Origin: Burkholderiales bacterium
Lineage (GTDB): Bacteria > Pseudomonadota > Gammaproteobacteria > Burkholderiales > UBA11063
DNA: 5,260 nucleotides
Assembly: GCA_026461645.1 (NCBI GenBank)
Contig: JAPJMP010000234.1
Span: 1 to 5,260 of the forward strand
Direction of reading: 5' to 3'
Every line of letters begins with the position of its first letter. The first letter of the stretch is position 1. Both the position numbers and the translations under genes were made by a program. This document shows positions 1-5,260 of this stretch, in pieces. A model generated the notes under the pieces. That model was not told the origin of the DNA. It saw only the letters and a program-made list of their open reading frames with translations, and ran no database searches.

Positions 1-46
1 ATAACCATAGGATAAATATTGGGAAAATTAATTTTTTTTGTTGCAT
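1..46 (-). CDS. Start of a divergent gene, probable exported or membrane protein (partial)
   Basis: Reading the minus strand from an ATG at 46-44, the frame stays open to the window edge and gives MQQKKLIFPIFILWL. Two lysines followed by a run of hydrophobic residues is the pattern of a signal peptide or a first membrane segment. A minus-strand promoter-like pair (85-113) would start transcription about 30 bases upstream of this ATG. The weak points are that only 15 codons are visible, that AT-rich DNA gives such runs by chance, and that the only purine-rich stretch upstream (AGAG, complement of 60-63) sits about 13 bases from the ATG. The function cannot be told from this fragment. Confidence 0.35.
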   Translation of the reverse strand, partial: MQQKKLIFPIFILWL

Positions 47-66
47 AATTAATAAAATACTCTAAT
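38..66 (+). promoter_or_regulatory. Weak candidate promoter for the HAD phosphatase gene
   Basis: TTGTTG (38-43, only the first three bases match TTGACA) lies 17 bases before TCTAAT (61-66, 5 of 6 to TATAAT). It would give a leader of roughly 75 bases before the ATG at 148. The -35 is poor, and T-rich hexamers such as TTTAAT at 116-121 could serve instead. It is listed because no better plus-strand candidate is visible here. Confidence 0.2.
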
Positions 67-84
67 TTACAAATTGGTACATCT

Positions 85-113
85 ATTTTACCTCATAAAT
101 GGAGTAAAGCCAA
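85..113 (-). promoter_or_regulatory. Putative sigma70-type promoter for the divergent gene
   Basis: On the minus strand, TTGGCT (complement of 108-113, 4 of 6 to TTGACA) is followed after exactly 17 bases by TAAAAT (complement of 85-90, 5 of 6 to TATAAT). It points at the minus-strand ATG at 46. Spacing is ideal and the matches are moderate. In AT-rich DNA this is suggestive only. Confidence 0.4.
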
Positions 114-133
114 AATTTAATTTGTTTAATAAG

Positions 134-139
134 TAAGGG
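134..139 (+). promoter_or_regulatory. Ribosome binding site that decides the HAD gene start
   Basis: The sequence TAAGGG ends 8 bases before the ATG at 148, a normal spacing. The in-frame GTG at 139 overlaps this motif and the GTG at 145 is too close to it, so ATG 148 is the best start. Confidence 0.6.
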
Positions 140-147
140 TGCCGGTG

Positions 148-930
148 ATGTCATCACATAAATATAAATTAATAGCCTTTGATATAGATGGTACTATTGT
201 TGATAGTAACAATAAAGTATGTTCAATGTTAATTGATGTGGTAGCTGAACTTAAGAAAAAAGGAATAATTTTTACTTTAGTAAGTGCCAGAGTGCCACAA
301 TCAGTTTTTAAGTTGGCTGATGCAATTGGAATAACAAATGATTTTATTATCGCTTTAAATGGCGGCTTAATTATTAATAATAAGTTAGAAATTCCTTATA
401 GTAAAAGTTTTGCAATTAGTCGAATACAAAATCTTTTATCTATGGTTGACACACGAGTATCTCGTCATTATTATCATGAATTGATATGGGCAGTTGAATA
501 TCCTTCAGAGTTTACAGATTTGGAAGATAAAGTATATAATACTAATTCTTTAATAAAAGAAATTCCTAAATTAGTTAATAAAATTACTTTAACTGGAAGT
601 ACTCAACTGTTACAGCAGGCGCAGAAAATTTTGTCTTTAGATAAATCTTTAGAGGTAAGTTTTTCGCATAAAAATTATTTAGAAATAACTTGTAATAGTA
701 TTTCTAAATATAATGGACTTAAACATTTAGCTAAATTGAAGAATGTTGCTAGCTCAGAAATAATAGCATTTGGTGATTCTGAAAATGATATCTCAATGTT
801 GTCGCAAGTTGGGTTGGGGGTTGCGATGGGAAATGCTTTGGATCATGTTAAAGACAAAGCCAAAGATATTGCAGGTAACCATGACGAACAAGGTGTAGCT
901 TTATATCTAACTAAGTTATTTAAATTATAA
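148..930 (+). CDS. Cof-type HAD-superfamily phosphatase
   Basis: A 260-residue cytoplasmic hydrolase of the haloacid dehalogenase superfamily, Cof (C2-cap) subfamily. The family removes phosphate from small metabolites such as sugar phosphates, pyridoxal phosphate or flavin nucleotides, using an aspartyl-phosphate intermediate and Mg2+. All four core motifs are visible when counted from ATG 148. Motif I is FDIDGT, with nucleophile Asp12 and acid/base Asp14. Motif II is TLVSAR with Ser46. Motif III is a lysine near 187 in SKYNGL. Motif IV is GDSEND at 209-214 with the metal-binding acids. The ALNGG segment (about 69-73) matches the usual start of the cap region, and the length is typical for the family. 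In-frame GTG codons at 139 and 145 would add three or one residues but fit the ribosome binding site less well. The small exported protein gene follows 24 bases after the stop, so the two may be co-transcribed. The substrate cannot be predicted from sequence. Confidence 0.9.
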   Translation: MSSHKYKLIAFDIDGTIVDSNNKVCSMLIDVVAELKKKGIIFTLVSARVPQSVFKLADAIGITNDFIIALNGGLIINNKLEIPYSKSFAISRIQNLLSMVDTRVSRHYYHELIWAVEYPSEFTDLEDKVYNTNSLIKEIPKLVNKITLTGSTQLLQQAQKILSLDKSLEVSFSHKNYLEITCNSISKYNGLKHLAKLKNVASSEIIAFGDSENDISMLSQVGLGVAMGNALDHVKDKAKDIAGNHDEQGVALYLTKLFKL

Positions 931-940
931 ACAAAATTTT

Positions 941-947
941 AAAGGAG
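941..947 (+). promoter_or_regulatory. Strong ribosome binding site preceding an ATT start
   Basis: AAAGGAG is a full-length match to the Shine-Dalgarno consensus. No ATG or GTG lies at a useful distance. The TTG at 950 is out of frame with the gene and meets a stop after five codons. The codon at normal spacing (7 bases) in the open frame is ATT at 955, which opens a clean signal peptide. Confidence 0.65.
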
Positions 948-954
948 AATTGCG

Positions 955-1236
955 ATTAAAATATTAATAACACTTTTATTGATTGTGCCGCAAATAATCT
1001 TTGCCATGCCATTAAAGGACACTAATAATTGTGCAGATTATCCATTAGGTGAATGTTGCCAGGATATAAATATTATGCAGAAAGCTATAGCCCAGAAAAC
1101 ATTTAAAAGTAGCCAAATTACAACAATAGATAGTACCTGGAGTAAAAAAAATAATCAATGTATGGCAAAATGTAATTTAACCAAAGAATGTTTGTGGGTA
1201 AAAACTAAAATTACTACTACACTAAAAATTCAATAA
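955..1236 (+). CDS. Small secreted cysteine-rich protein of unknown function, probable ATT start
   Basis: I do not recognise the family. Read from ATT at 955 it has 93 residues and begins MKILITLLLIVPQIIFA, a textbook Sec signal peptide with a lysine at position 2, a hydrophobic core and a likely cleavage after Ala17. The mature part (about 76 residues) has six cysteines at 26, 34, 35, 69, 73 and 79. The even number, the CC pair and the C-x3-C-x5-C cluster near the end suggest three disulfides in the periplasm or outside the cell. The tail is rich in Lys, Thr and Ile. A conventional caller would start at TTG 979 (85 residues) and lose the lysine, half the signal peptide and the spacing to the ribosome binding site. 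ATG 1006 would remove the signal entirely and has no ribosome binding site. It follows the HAD gene closely on the same strand. If ATT is not used, the gene may have lost its ATG by mutation. Confidence 0.65.
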   Translation: MKILITLLLIVPQIIFAMPLKDTNNCADYPLGECCQDINIMQKAIAQKTFKSSQITTIDSTWSKKNNQCMAKCNLTKECLWVKTKITTTLKIQ

Positions 1237-1273
1237 CACATTTAAAATTAAAAATTGGCATAAGCCTTTACTT

Positions 1274-1306
1274 CCTTTTAGGACATAGTTGTATCTATTT
1301 AAAAGG
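1274..1306 (+). promoter_or_regulatory. Possible stem that would mask the mini-ORF ribosome binding site
   Basis: CCTTTTA (1274-1280) is the exact complement of TAAAAGG (1300-1306), extendable by two G-U pairs, with a loop of about 14 bases. The right arm covers the AAGG part of the purine-rich tract before the mini-ORF. This could act as a translational switch or be chance in low-complexity sequence. The stem is short and AT-rich. Confidence 0.22.
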
Positions 1307-1315
1307 TGGAGGTTT

Positions 1316-1354
1316 ATGAATAAATTGCATAATCATTTAATTTGTTACGCGTAA
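1316..1354 (+). CDS. Candidate 12-residue leader peptide or mini-ORF
   Basis: ATG at 1316 opens MNKLHNHLICYA and stops at TAA 1352-1354. It is preceded by an unusually purine-rich tract, AAAAGGTGGAGG (1301-1312). The GGAGG core lies only 3 bases from the ATG, which is short, while the AAGG portion lies 9 bases away. The stop codon falls inside the right arm of a perfect 10-bp inverted repeat. This resembles a leader peptide with an RNA hairpin, but gyrA starts about 185 bases further on and has its own promoter-like element. There is no run of one regulatory amino acid. It may be a real small peptide, a remnant of a decayed gene, or chance. Confidence 0.25.
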   Translation: MNKLHNHLICYA

Positions 1355-1361
1355 ATGATTA
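1330..1361. repeat. Perfect 10-bp inverted repeat (hairpin or operator)
   Basis: TAATCATTTA (1330-1339) and TAAATGATTA (1352-1361) are exact inverted copies separated by 12 bases that include TTACGCG. As DNA this has the shape of a dimeric regulator operator. As RNA it would form an AT-only 10-bp stem. It is not a standard rho-independent terminator, because the stem has little GC and no T-run follows directly. Confidence 0.45.
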
Positions 1362-1477
1362 CTGATTTAACAATTTTGGCATTAATAGTAACTAACACAT
1401 TATTCTTTGAATAAATTTATGCGTCTTTGAATTCCAGTGCCATGATTAAAATCTAAATAACTTTTTGAATGTGTTTA

Positions 1478-1486
1478 TGCTAAAAT
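1478..1486 (+). promoter_or_regulatory. gyrA: Extended -10 promoter for gyrA
   Basis: TGC followed directly by TAAAAT (1481-1486, 5 of 6 to TATAAT) forms an extended -10 element, which can work without a good -35. None is present at 17 bases. Transcription would begin near 1493 and give a leader of about 47 bases before the gyrA ATG. Confidence 0.45.
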
Positions 1487-1539
1487 ATATCTTTATTTAA
1501 TATGTTACTTTGCTTATGCTGCCTTTTTAGGATTAGTTT

Positions 1540-4143
1540 ATGAACAATGATTTAGAATTTATGCCACCATCGTTTGCTAAAGACGTTATTAATATTAATA
1601 TAGAATCTGAAATGAAGCAATCATACCTTGAATATGCAATGAGTGTGATTGTTGGACGAGCTCTGCCTGATGTTAGAGATGGATTAAAACCAGTTCATCG
1701 CAGGACATTGTTTTCAATGTATGAATGCTCGAATGATTATAATAAACCTTATAAAAAATCTGCACGTATTGTCGGGGACGTAATGGGTAAATACCATCCG
1801 CATGGTGATACCGCTATTTATGACACTATTGTGCGAATGACACAAGATTTCTCTTTACGTAATCCGTTAATTGATGGACAAGGAAACTTTGGTTCTGTAG
1901 ATGGAGATTCTCCTGCAGCAATGCGTTATACTGAAATTAGAATGGCTAAAATTGCGCATGAGATGTTAGCTGATATTGATAAAGAAACGGTAGACTTTGC
2001 CCCAAATTATGATGGAAGTGAAAAAGAACCACTAGTATTGCCATCTAAACTACCTAATTTATTAGTTAATGGCGGGACTGGTATTGCGGTAGGAATGGCA
2101 ACTAATATTCCACCACATAATTTAAATGAGGTGGTTGACGGTTGTTTGGCCGTGTTAGCTAACCCAGAAATTACTATTGATGAAATTATTGACATAATTC
2201 CTGCTCCTGATTTTCCGACTGCAGGATATATTTTTGGAATTAAAGATGTTCATGATGGTTATAGAACTGGAAGAGGTAGAGTGGTTATGCGTTCTAGGAC
2301 CCATTTTGAAGAGGTGTCTAAAGATCGTGAAGCTATAATTATTGATGAATTGCCATATCAAGTAAATAAAGCCAAGCTGTGTGAAAGAATTGGTGAGCTG
2401 GTAAAAGATAAAATTATTGAGGGTATTACCGAGATTAGAGATGAATCTGATAAGGATGGAATGCGCGTAGTGATTGAACTTCGAAGAAATGAAAATGCTA
2501 ATGTTATTCTAAACAATTTATTTAAGTTAACTTCAATGCAAGATACATTTGGAATTAACATGGTAGCATTGGTAAATGGACAACCACAATTGCTAAACAT
2601 TAAAAAAATTATTGAAGAGTTTATTTATCACCGCCGTGAAATAGTAACGCGCAGAACTGTTTTTGAATTAAAGAAAGCAAAAGAGAGAGGGCATTATTTG
2701 GAAGGGTTGGCTGTAGCTTTAGCGAACGTTGATGAAATGATTGCCATTATAAAAGCATCTTCTACGCCAAATGAAGCTAGAGTTAAATTGATGGAACGTG
2801 GTTGGCAATCATCTTTAGTGGTGGCAATGTTATCTAAAGTAGACTCAAATGAAGTTAAACCAGATTGGCTTGAAGCTCATAATGGACTGCAGTCTGATGG
2901 TTATTATTTGTCCGAAGTTCAAGCTCAAGCAATTTTAGAGCTTAGATTACAACGTTTAACCGCCCTAGAGCAAGATAAAATTGTTAAAGAATATCATGAA
3001 ATTATGGATATTATCTTAGATTTATTAGATGTTTTAACTAAACCGGAGCGGGTAAATACAATTATAGCCGATGAATTAAAATTATTAAAACAGCAATATG
3101 GAACCCCACGCAAATCGGAAATTACCTTTGATGCTTCTGATATTGATAATGAAGATCTTATAACGCCTCGTGATATGGTGGTAACATTATCCCGTGAAGG
3201 TTATATTAAGACACAATCAATAGATGAATATCGCACGCAAAAACGTGGTGGCCGTGGTAAGTCATCACAAGATATTCGCGATGATGATTTTATTCAAAGT
3301 ATATTCATGGCACATACGCATGATTATGTATTATGCTTTTCAACCCTTGGTCGCTTATATTGGCTCAAAGTGTATAATTTACCTGAAGGTAGCAGAAATA
3401 GTCGTGGACGTCCAATTGTTAATTTATTGCCACTTAGCAGCAATGAAAAAATTACCAGTATTTTGCCGGTAAAAGATTTTAGTTCCGATAAATTTATTTT
3501 CATGGTGACAGAAAAGGGAATAGTCAAAAAAGTTGAACTTAGTGCTTTTTCACGTCCAAGTGTTCGTGGCATAATTGCAGTTAATCTTGATGAGGGTGAT
3601 GCATTAGCTGGGGTAATTATCACTAATGGGAAACAAGAAATAATGTTATTCTCGGATAGTGGACAGGCTGTAAGATTTAATGAAGAACATGTTCGTAGTA
3701 CAGGACGTCAGGCGCGAGGCGTTATAGGGGTCAGAATGGCTGCCGACGCAAAAGTGGTTGCATTACTAACCACTGAAGATGAAAATGCTCAAGTATTAAC
3801 TGCTACAGAAAATGGTTATGGAAAACGGACTCCAGTCTCAGAATATCGTGAAACTAAGCGTGGCACTAAAGGCGTAATTGCTATTGCAGTTAATAAGCGT
3901 AATGGCAGGTTAGTTAGTGCACAGTTAGTTGAAGATAAAGATGAAATCGTCTTAATTACAACAGGTGGTGTGTTAATTAGAACAAAGGTTAGTAGTATTC
4001 GTAAGACAGGTAGATCGGCTCAAGGTGTAACTTTAATCAATTTGGATAAAAATGAAAAGCTAGTTGATTTTACTAAAGTAGTAGAGAATGAAGAAAACAC
4101 AAATGAAGATGACAAATTAATTGAAGAGGAGTTGTCTTTATAA
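1540..4143 (+). CDS. gyrA: DNA gyrase subunit A
   Basis: Complete 867-residue GyrA, the DNA breakage-reunion subunit of the A2B2 type II topoisomerase that introduces negative supercoils using ATP hydrolysed by GyrB. The length is close to E. coli GyrA (875). The catalytic tyrosine is Tyr130 in AAMRYTEIRM, preceded by Arg129. The winged-helix region has KYHPHGDTAIYD, where Thr91 and Asp95 correspond to E. coli Ser83 and Asp87. Ile182 in GTGIAVGMATN is the conserved DNA-bending isoleucine. Residues about 365-500 form the coiled-coil gate. The C-terminal beta-pinwheel (about 540-845) carries the GyrA box as QKRGGRG at 567-573 (canonical QRRGGKG), which marks it as GyrA and not ParC. An acidic tail (847-867) ends the protein, as in many GyrAs. 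AGGA at 1529-1532 lies 7 bases before ATG 1540 and supports this start over the in-frame ATG at 1561. A pnuC-like gene follows after 28 bases with no terminator between. Confidence 0.98.
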   Translation: MNNDLEFMPPSFAKDVININIESEMKQSYLEYAMSVIVGRALPDVRDGLKPVHRRTLFSMYECSNDYNKPYKKSARIVGDVMGKYHPHGDTAIYDTIVRMTQDFSLRNPLIDGQGNFGSVDGDSPAAMRYTEIRMAKIAHEMLADIDKETVDFAPNYDGSEKEPLVLPSKLPNLLVNGGTGIAVGMATNIPPHNLNEVVDGCLAVLANPEITIDEIIDIIPAPDFPTAGYIFGIKDVHDGYRTGRGRVVMRSRTHFEEVSKDREAIIIDELPYQVNKAKLCERIGELVKDKIIEGITEIRDESDKDGMRVVIELRRNENANVILNNLFKLTSMQDTFGINMVALVNGQPQLLNIKKIIEEFIYHRREIVTRRTVFELKKAKERGHYLEGLAVALANVDEMIAIIKASSTPNEARVKLMERGWQSSLVVAMLSKVDSNEVKPDWLEAHNGLQSDGYYLSEVQAQAILELRLQRLTALEQDKIVKEYHEIMDIILDLLDVLTKPERVNTIIADELKLLKQQYGTPRKSEITFDASDIDNEDLITPRDMVVTLSREGYIKTQSIDEYRTQKRGGRGKSSQDIRDDDFIQSIFMAHTHDYVLCFSTLGRLYWLKVYNLPEGSRNSRGRPIVNLLPLSSNEKITSILPVKDFSSDKFIFMVTEKGIVKKVELSAFSRPSVRGIIAVNLDEGDALAGVIITNGKQEIMLFSDSGQAVRFNEEHVRSTGRQARGVIGVRMAADAKVVALLTTEDENAQVLTATENGYGKRTPVSEYRETKRGTKGVIAIAVNKRNGRLVSAQLVEDKDEIVLITTGGVLIRTKVSSIRKTGRSAQGVTLINLDKNEKLVDFTKVVENEENTNEDDKLIEEELSL

Positions 4144-4179
4144 ATGGTAATATTTTTTGAGCATATGATAATTGAGTAA
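4144..4179 (+). CDS. Possible 11-codon upstream ORF overlapping the pnuC start
   Basis: An ATG directly abuts the gyrA stop codon (TAA then ATG at 4144). It opens an 11-codon frame, MVIFFEHMIIE, ending at 4177-4179, which overlaps the first codons of the transporter gene in another frame. GGAG inside the end of gyrA (4128-4131) lies 12 bases upstream. It could couple translation of gyrA to pnuC by termination and restart, or it may be accidental. Confidence 0.2.
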   Translation: MVIFFEHMIIE

Positions 4180-4762
4180 TATAAGTAGTATTGATATCTT
4201 AGTTTTTATAATATCAGTCGCTGGTATTTTGCTAGAAATGATACAAAACAAGTGGTTTTGGCTTAGTTATATTATTGGCTCTTTGCTTTTGGGTTATCAG
4301 TTTATTATAGTGCATTTGTACGGCAGCTTATTATTGCAAGTGTTTTTTATTATTCTTGCAATTTACGGTTGGTATAAGTGGACGGATGAGGGACAAAAAC
4401 ATCATAAACAACAAATTTGCCATTCTACACCAAAACAGAATTTAATTTATGTGATTGTTGGTATATTTTTAACATTAATATTATATTATTTGTTAAAAAT
4501 AACAGGAGATAAAGATTATCTGATTGATTCGTGTTTAACCGCAATATCTTTAATTGCAACCTATATGGCGGCATTAAAACAAATTGAAAGCTGGTTTATT
4601 TTCACGGCAACAGTTTTTATTTCTGTCCCGCTATATTATAATTACCATTTATTTTTTACTTGTGTTGCCTACATAATTTTTGGGATTTTGGACTTTATTG
4701 GCGGGATAAAGTGGTTGCGCGAGTTTAATTTGCATAATAAACTATTAACTGATATACATTAA
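4172..4762 (+). CDS. pnuC: PnuC-family vitamin/nicotinamide riboside transporter
   Basis: A 196-residue inner-membrane protein of the PnuC family. These are facilitators that admit nicotinamide riboside, an NAD precursor, which a cytoplasmic kinase then traps. Relatives PnuT and PnuX carry thiamine or riboflavin-type compounds. Hydrophobic segments lie near 8-22, 28-47, 50-67, 91-108, 116-136, 140-156 and 158-178, matching the seven-helix fold (3+1+3). The family signature LYGSLLLQVFF..YGWYKW is at 49-70, and the second-half repeat has ESW at 139-141 where many members have ENW. It is shorter than E. coli PnuC (239). The start is TTG 4172, since TAA at 4169-4171 closes the frame just upstream. 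The only nearby purine motif is a weak GAG at 4159-4161, so the start is uncertain. No riboswitch fits in the 28-base gap after gyrA, and no nadR-like partner is visible, so the substrate is inferred from family only. Confidence 0.85.
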   Translation: MSNISSIDILVFIISVAGILLEMIQNKWFWLSYIIGSLLLGYQFIIVHLYGSLLLQVFFIILAIYGWYKWTDEGQKHHKQQICHSTPKQNLIYVIVGIFLTLILYYLLKITGDKDYLIDSCLTAISLIATYMAALKQIESWFIFTATVFISVPLYYNYHLFFTCVAYIIFGILDFIGGIKWLREFNLHNKLLTDIH

Positions 4763-4778
4763 TAGTAGATAGAATAAA

Positions 4779-5231
4779 ATGAATATTTGTAATAATAAAA
4801 AAGTTCTACATGATTATTTTATAGAAGATAAATATGAAGTTGGAGTAGTGTTACAAGGATGGGAAGTAAAAGCTATTCGTGAAGGACGTGTTCAGCTAAA
4901 AGATAGTTATGTAAAAATTAGAAATGGTGAACTGTGGTTAATGGGGTGTCATATTGCTGCATTATATTCTGCCAGCACACATGTTAATCCAGATACTGAA
5001 AGAATTAAGAAGCTATTATTACATAAACAAGAAATTAATAAATTAATTGGCAAAGTCGAACAACGTGGTTATAGTTTGGTTGCTTTAAATTTACATTTTA
5101 GTAAAGGTCGGGTTAAGGCAGAGATTGCTTTAGCTAAAGGAAAAAAATTATTTGATAAGCGTGCTGTTTTAAAGGAAAGAGAATTGAATCGGGAAAAAGC
5201 ACAGCTTATTAAACAATATAAACGAATTTAA
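4779..5231 (+). CDS. smpB: SsrA-binding protein SmpB
   Basis: Complete 150-residue SmpB, the small basic protein that binds tmRNA (SsrA) and brings it with EF-Tu to ribosomes stalled on broken mRNAs, so the nascent peptide is tagged for proteolysis. Visible family blocks are [13 protein letters not shown] at the N-terminus, [21 protein letters not shown] at about 25-45, [20 protein letters not shown] at about 79-98, [17 protein letters not shown] at about 107-123, and the DKR motif at 126-128. A lysine/arginine-rich tail follows that enters the empty mRNA channel. Leu136 in KEREL stands where relatives known to me have Trp (KEREW or a similar motif). The gene starts 16 bases after the transporter stop on the same strand. 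The region before the ATG has only a weak AGA-type ribosome binding site. The tmRNA gene ssrA is not in the window. Confidence 0.97.
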   Translation: MNICNNKKVLHDYFIEDKYEVGVVLQGWEVKAIREGRVQLKDSYVKIRNGELWLMGCHIAALYSASTHVNPDTERIKKLLLHKQEINKLIGKVEQRGYSLVALNLHFSKGRVKAEIALAKGKKLFDKRAVLKERELNREKAQLIKQYKRI

Positions 5232-5241
5232 AAATATATAA

Positions 5242-5250
5242 TGTTATAAT
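5242..5250 (+). promoter_or_regulatory. Consensus extended -10 element downstream of smpB
   Basis: TGT followed by a perfect TATAAT (5245-5250) forms an extended -10. A second perfect TATAAT lies at 5237-5242. No good -35 is seen at 17 bases, where the hexamer falls inside the end of smpB. It probably starts transcription of the next plus-strand gene or RNA beyond the window. No terminator for smpB is visible before the window ends. Confidence 0.45.
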
Positions 5251-5260
5251 TACAACTTAA

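Larger units (their letters stand above)
1237..1539 (+). other. Intergenic region before gyrA with structured elements
   Basis: This 303-base stretch holds no long reading frame on either strand. It contains a possible stem at 1274-1306, a 12-codon mini-ORF at 1316-1354, a perfect inverted repeat at 1330-1361 and the gyrA promoter near 1478-1486. TTGGCA hexamers (5 of 6 to the -35 consensus) occur at 1255-1260 and 1376-1381. The -10 partners at workable distance are only fair (TAGGAC at 1279 and CATTAT at 1398), so additional promoters are possible but unproven. No convincing terminator for the upstream pair of genes is seen. Confidence 0.6.

Noticed and set aside
139..147. GTG starts at 139 and 145 for the HAD gene
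   Set aside because: Position 139 overlaps the ribosome binding site and 145 is too close to it. ATG 148 has the correct spacing, and the extra residues add no family sequence.
1257..1266. GGC-ATAA-GCC hairpin followed by T-rich sequence as a terminator after the small secreted gene
   Set aside because: The stem is only three pairs with mismatches on both sides, and the following sequence is interrupted by A and C, so it is too weak to call.
1810..1824. Thr91 at the E. coli GyrA Ser83 position as a quinolone-resistance mutation
   Set aside because: Threonine is the natural residue here in many bacteria, such as Pseudomonas and Campylobacter, and Asp95 is intact, so nothing shows acquired resistance.
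2007..2600. Antisense reading frames of 60-80 codons inside gyrA
   Set aside because: They lie opposite highly conserved gyrase codons, have no ribosome binding sites or recognisable domains, and read as shadows of gyrA.
3224..3623. An 82-codon plus-strand frame and a 99-codon minus-strand frame inside the GyrA C-terminal domain
   Set aside because: Both overlap intact pinwheel-domain coding sequence and show no protein family features. They are shadow frames.
1..5260. Mobile element, CRISPR array, tRNA or defence system
   Set aside because: No repeat-spacer pattern, no terminal inverted repeats with a transposase, no cloverleaf-like segment and no unexplained large gene are present. The window is mainly housekeeping genes.

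Overview
This is a strongly AT-rich bacterial window with dense, mostly co-directional genes. It looks like a chromosomal housekeeping region of a low-GC Gram-negative bacterium. The SmpB sequence and GyrA style fit a proteobacterium. From memory, SmpB most resembles the betaproteobacterial (Neisseria-like) form, with an N-terminal NNKK..HDYFIED block and the [13 protein letters not shown] block. This placement is an inference with no search behind it.

Layout: positions 1-46 appear to hold the first codons of a divergent minus-strand gene with a signal-peptide-like start, and a fair minus-strand promoter lies at 85-113. On the plus strand there follow a Cof-type HAD phosphatase (148-930) and, 24 bases later, a small secreted six-cysteine protein (955-1236). 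This small gene appears to start at a rare ATT codon placed at ideal distance from a strong ribosome binding site. A 303-base gap (1237-1539) holds a 12-codon mini-ORF with a purine-rich leader, a perfect 10-bp inverted repeat over the end of that mini-ORF, and an extended -10 promoter before gyrA.

The second half is gyrA (1540-4143, complete), a PnuC-family vitamin transporter (4172-4762, TTG start) and smpB (4779-5231, complete). The gaps between them are 28 and 16 bases, and neither holds a visible terminator, so the three could share a transcript. Their functions are unrelated: DNA supercoiling, uptake of an NAD or vitamin precursor, and trans-translation. A consensus extended -10 element follows smpB and probably serves the next gene outside the window.

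I see no mobile element, CRISPR array, rRNA, tRNA or defence system. The parts that are not routine are the ATT-started cysteine-rich exported protein, the structured gap upstream of gyrA, and the unusual start region of pnuC.
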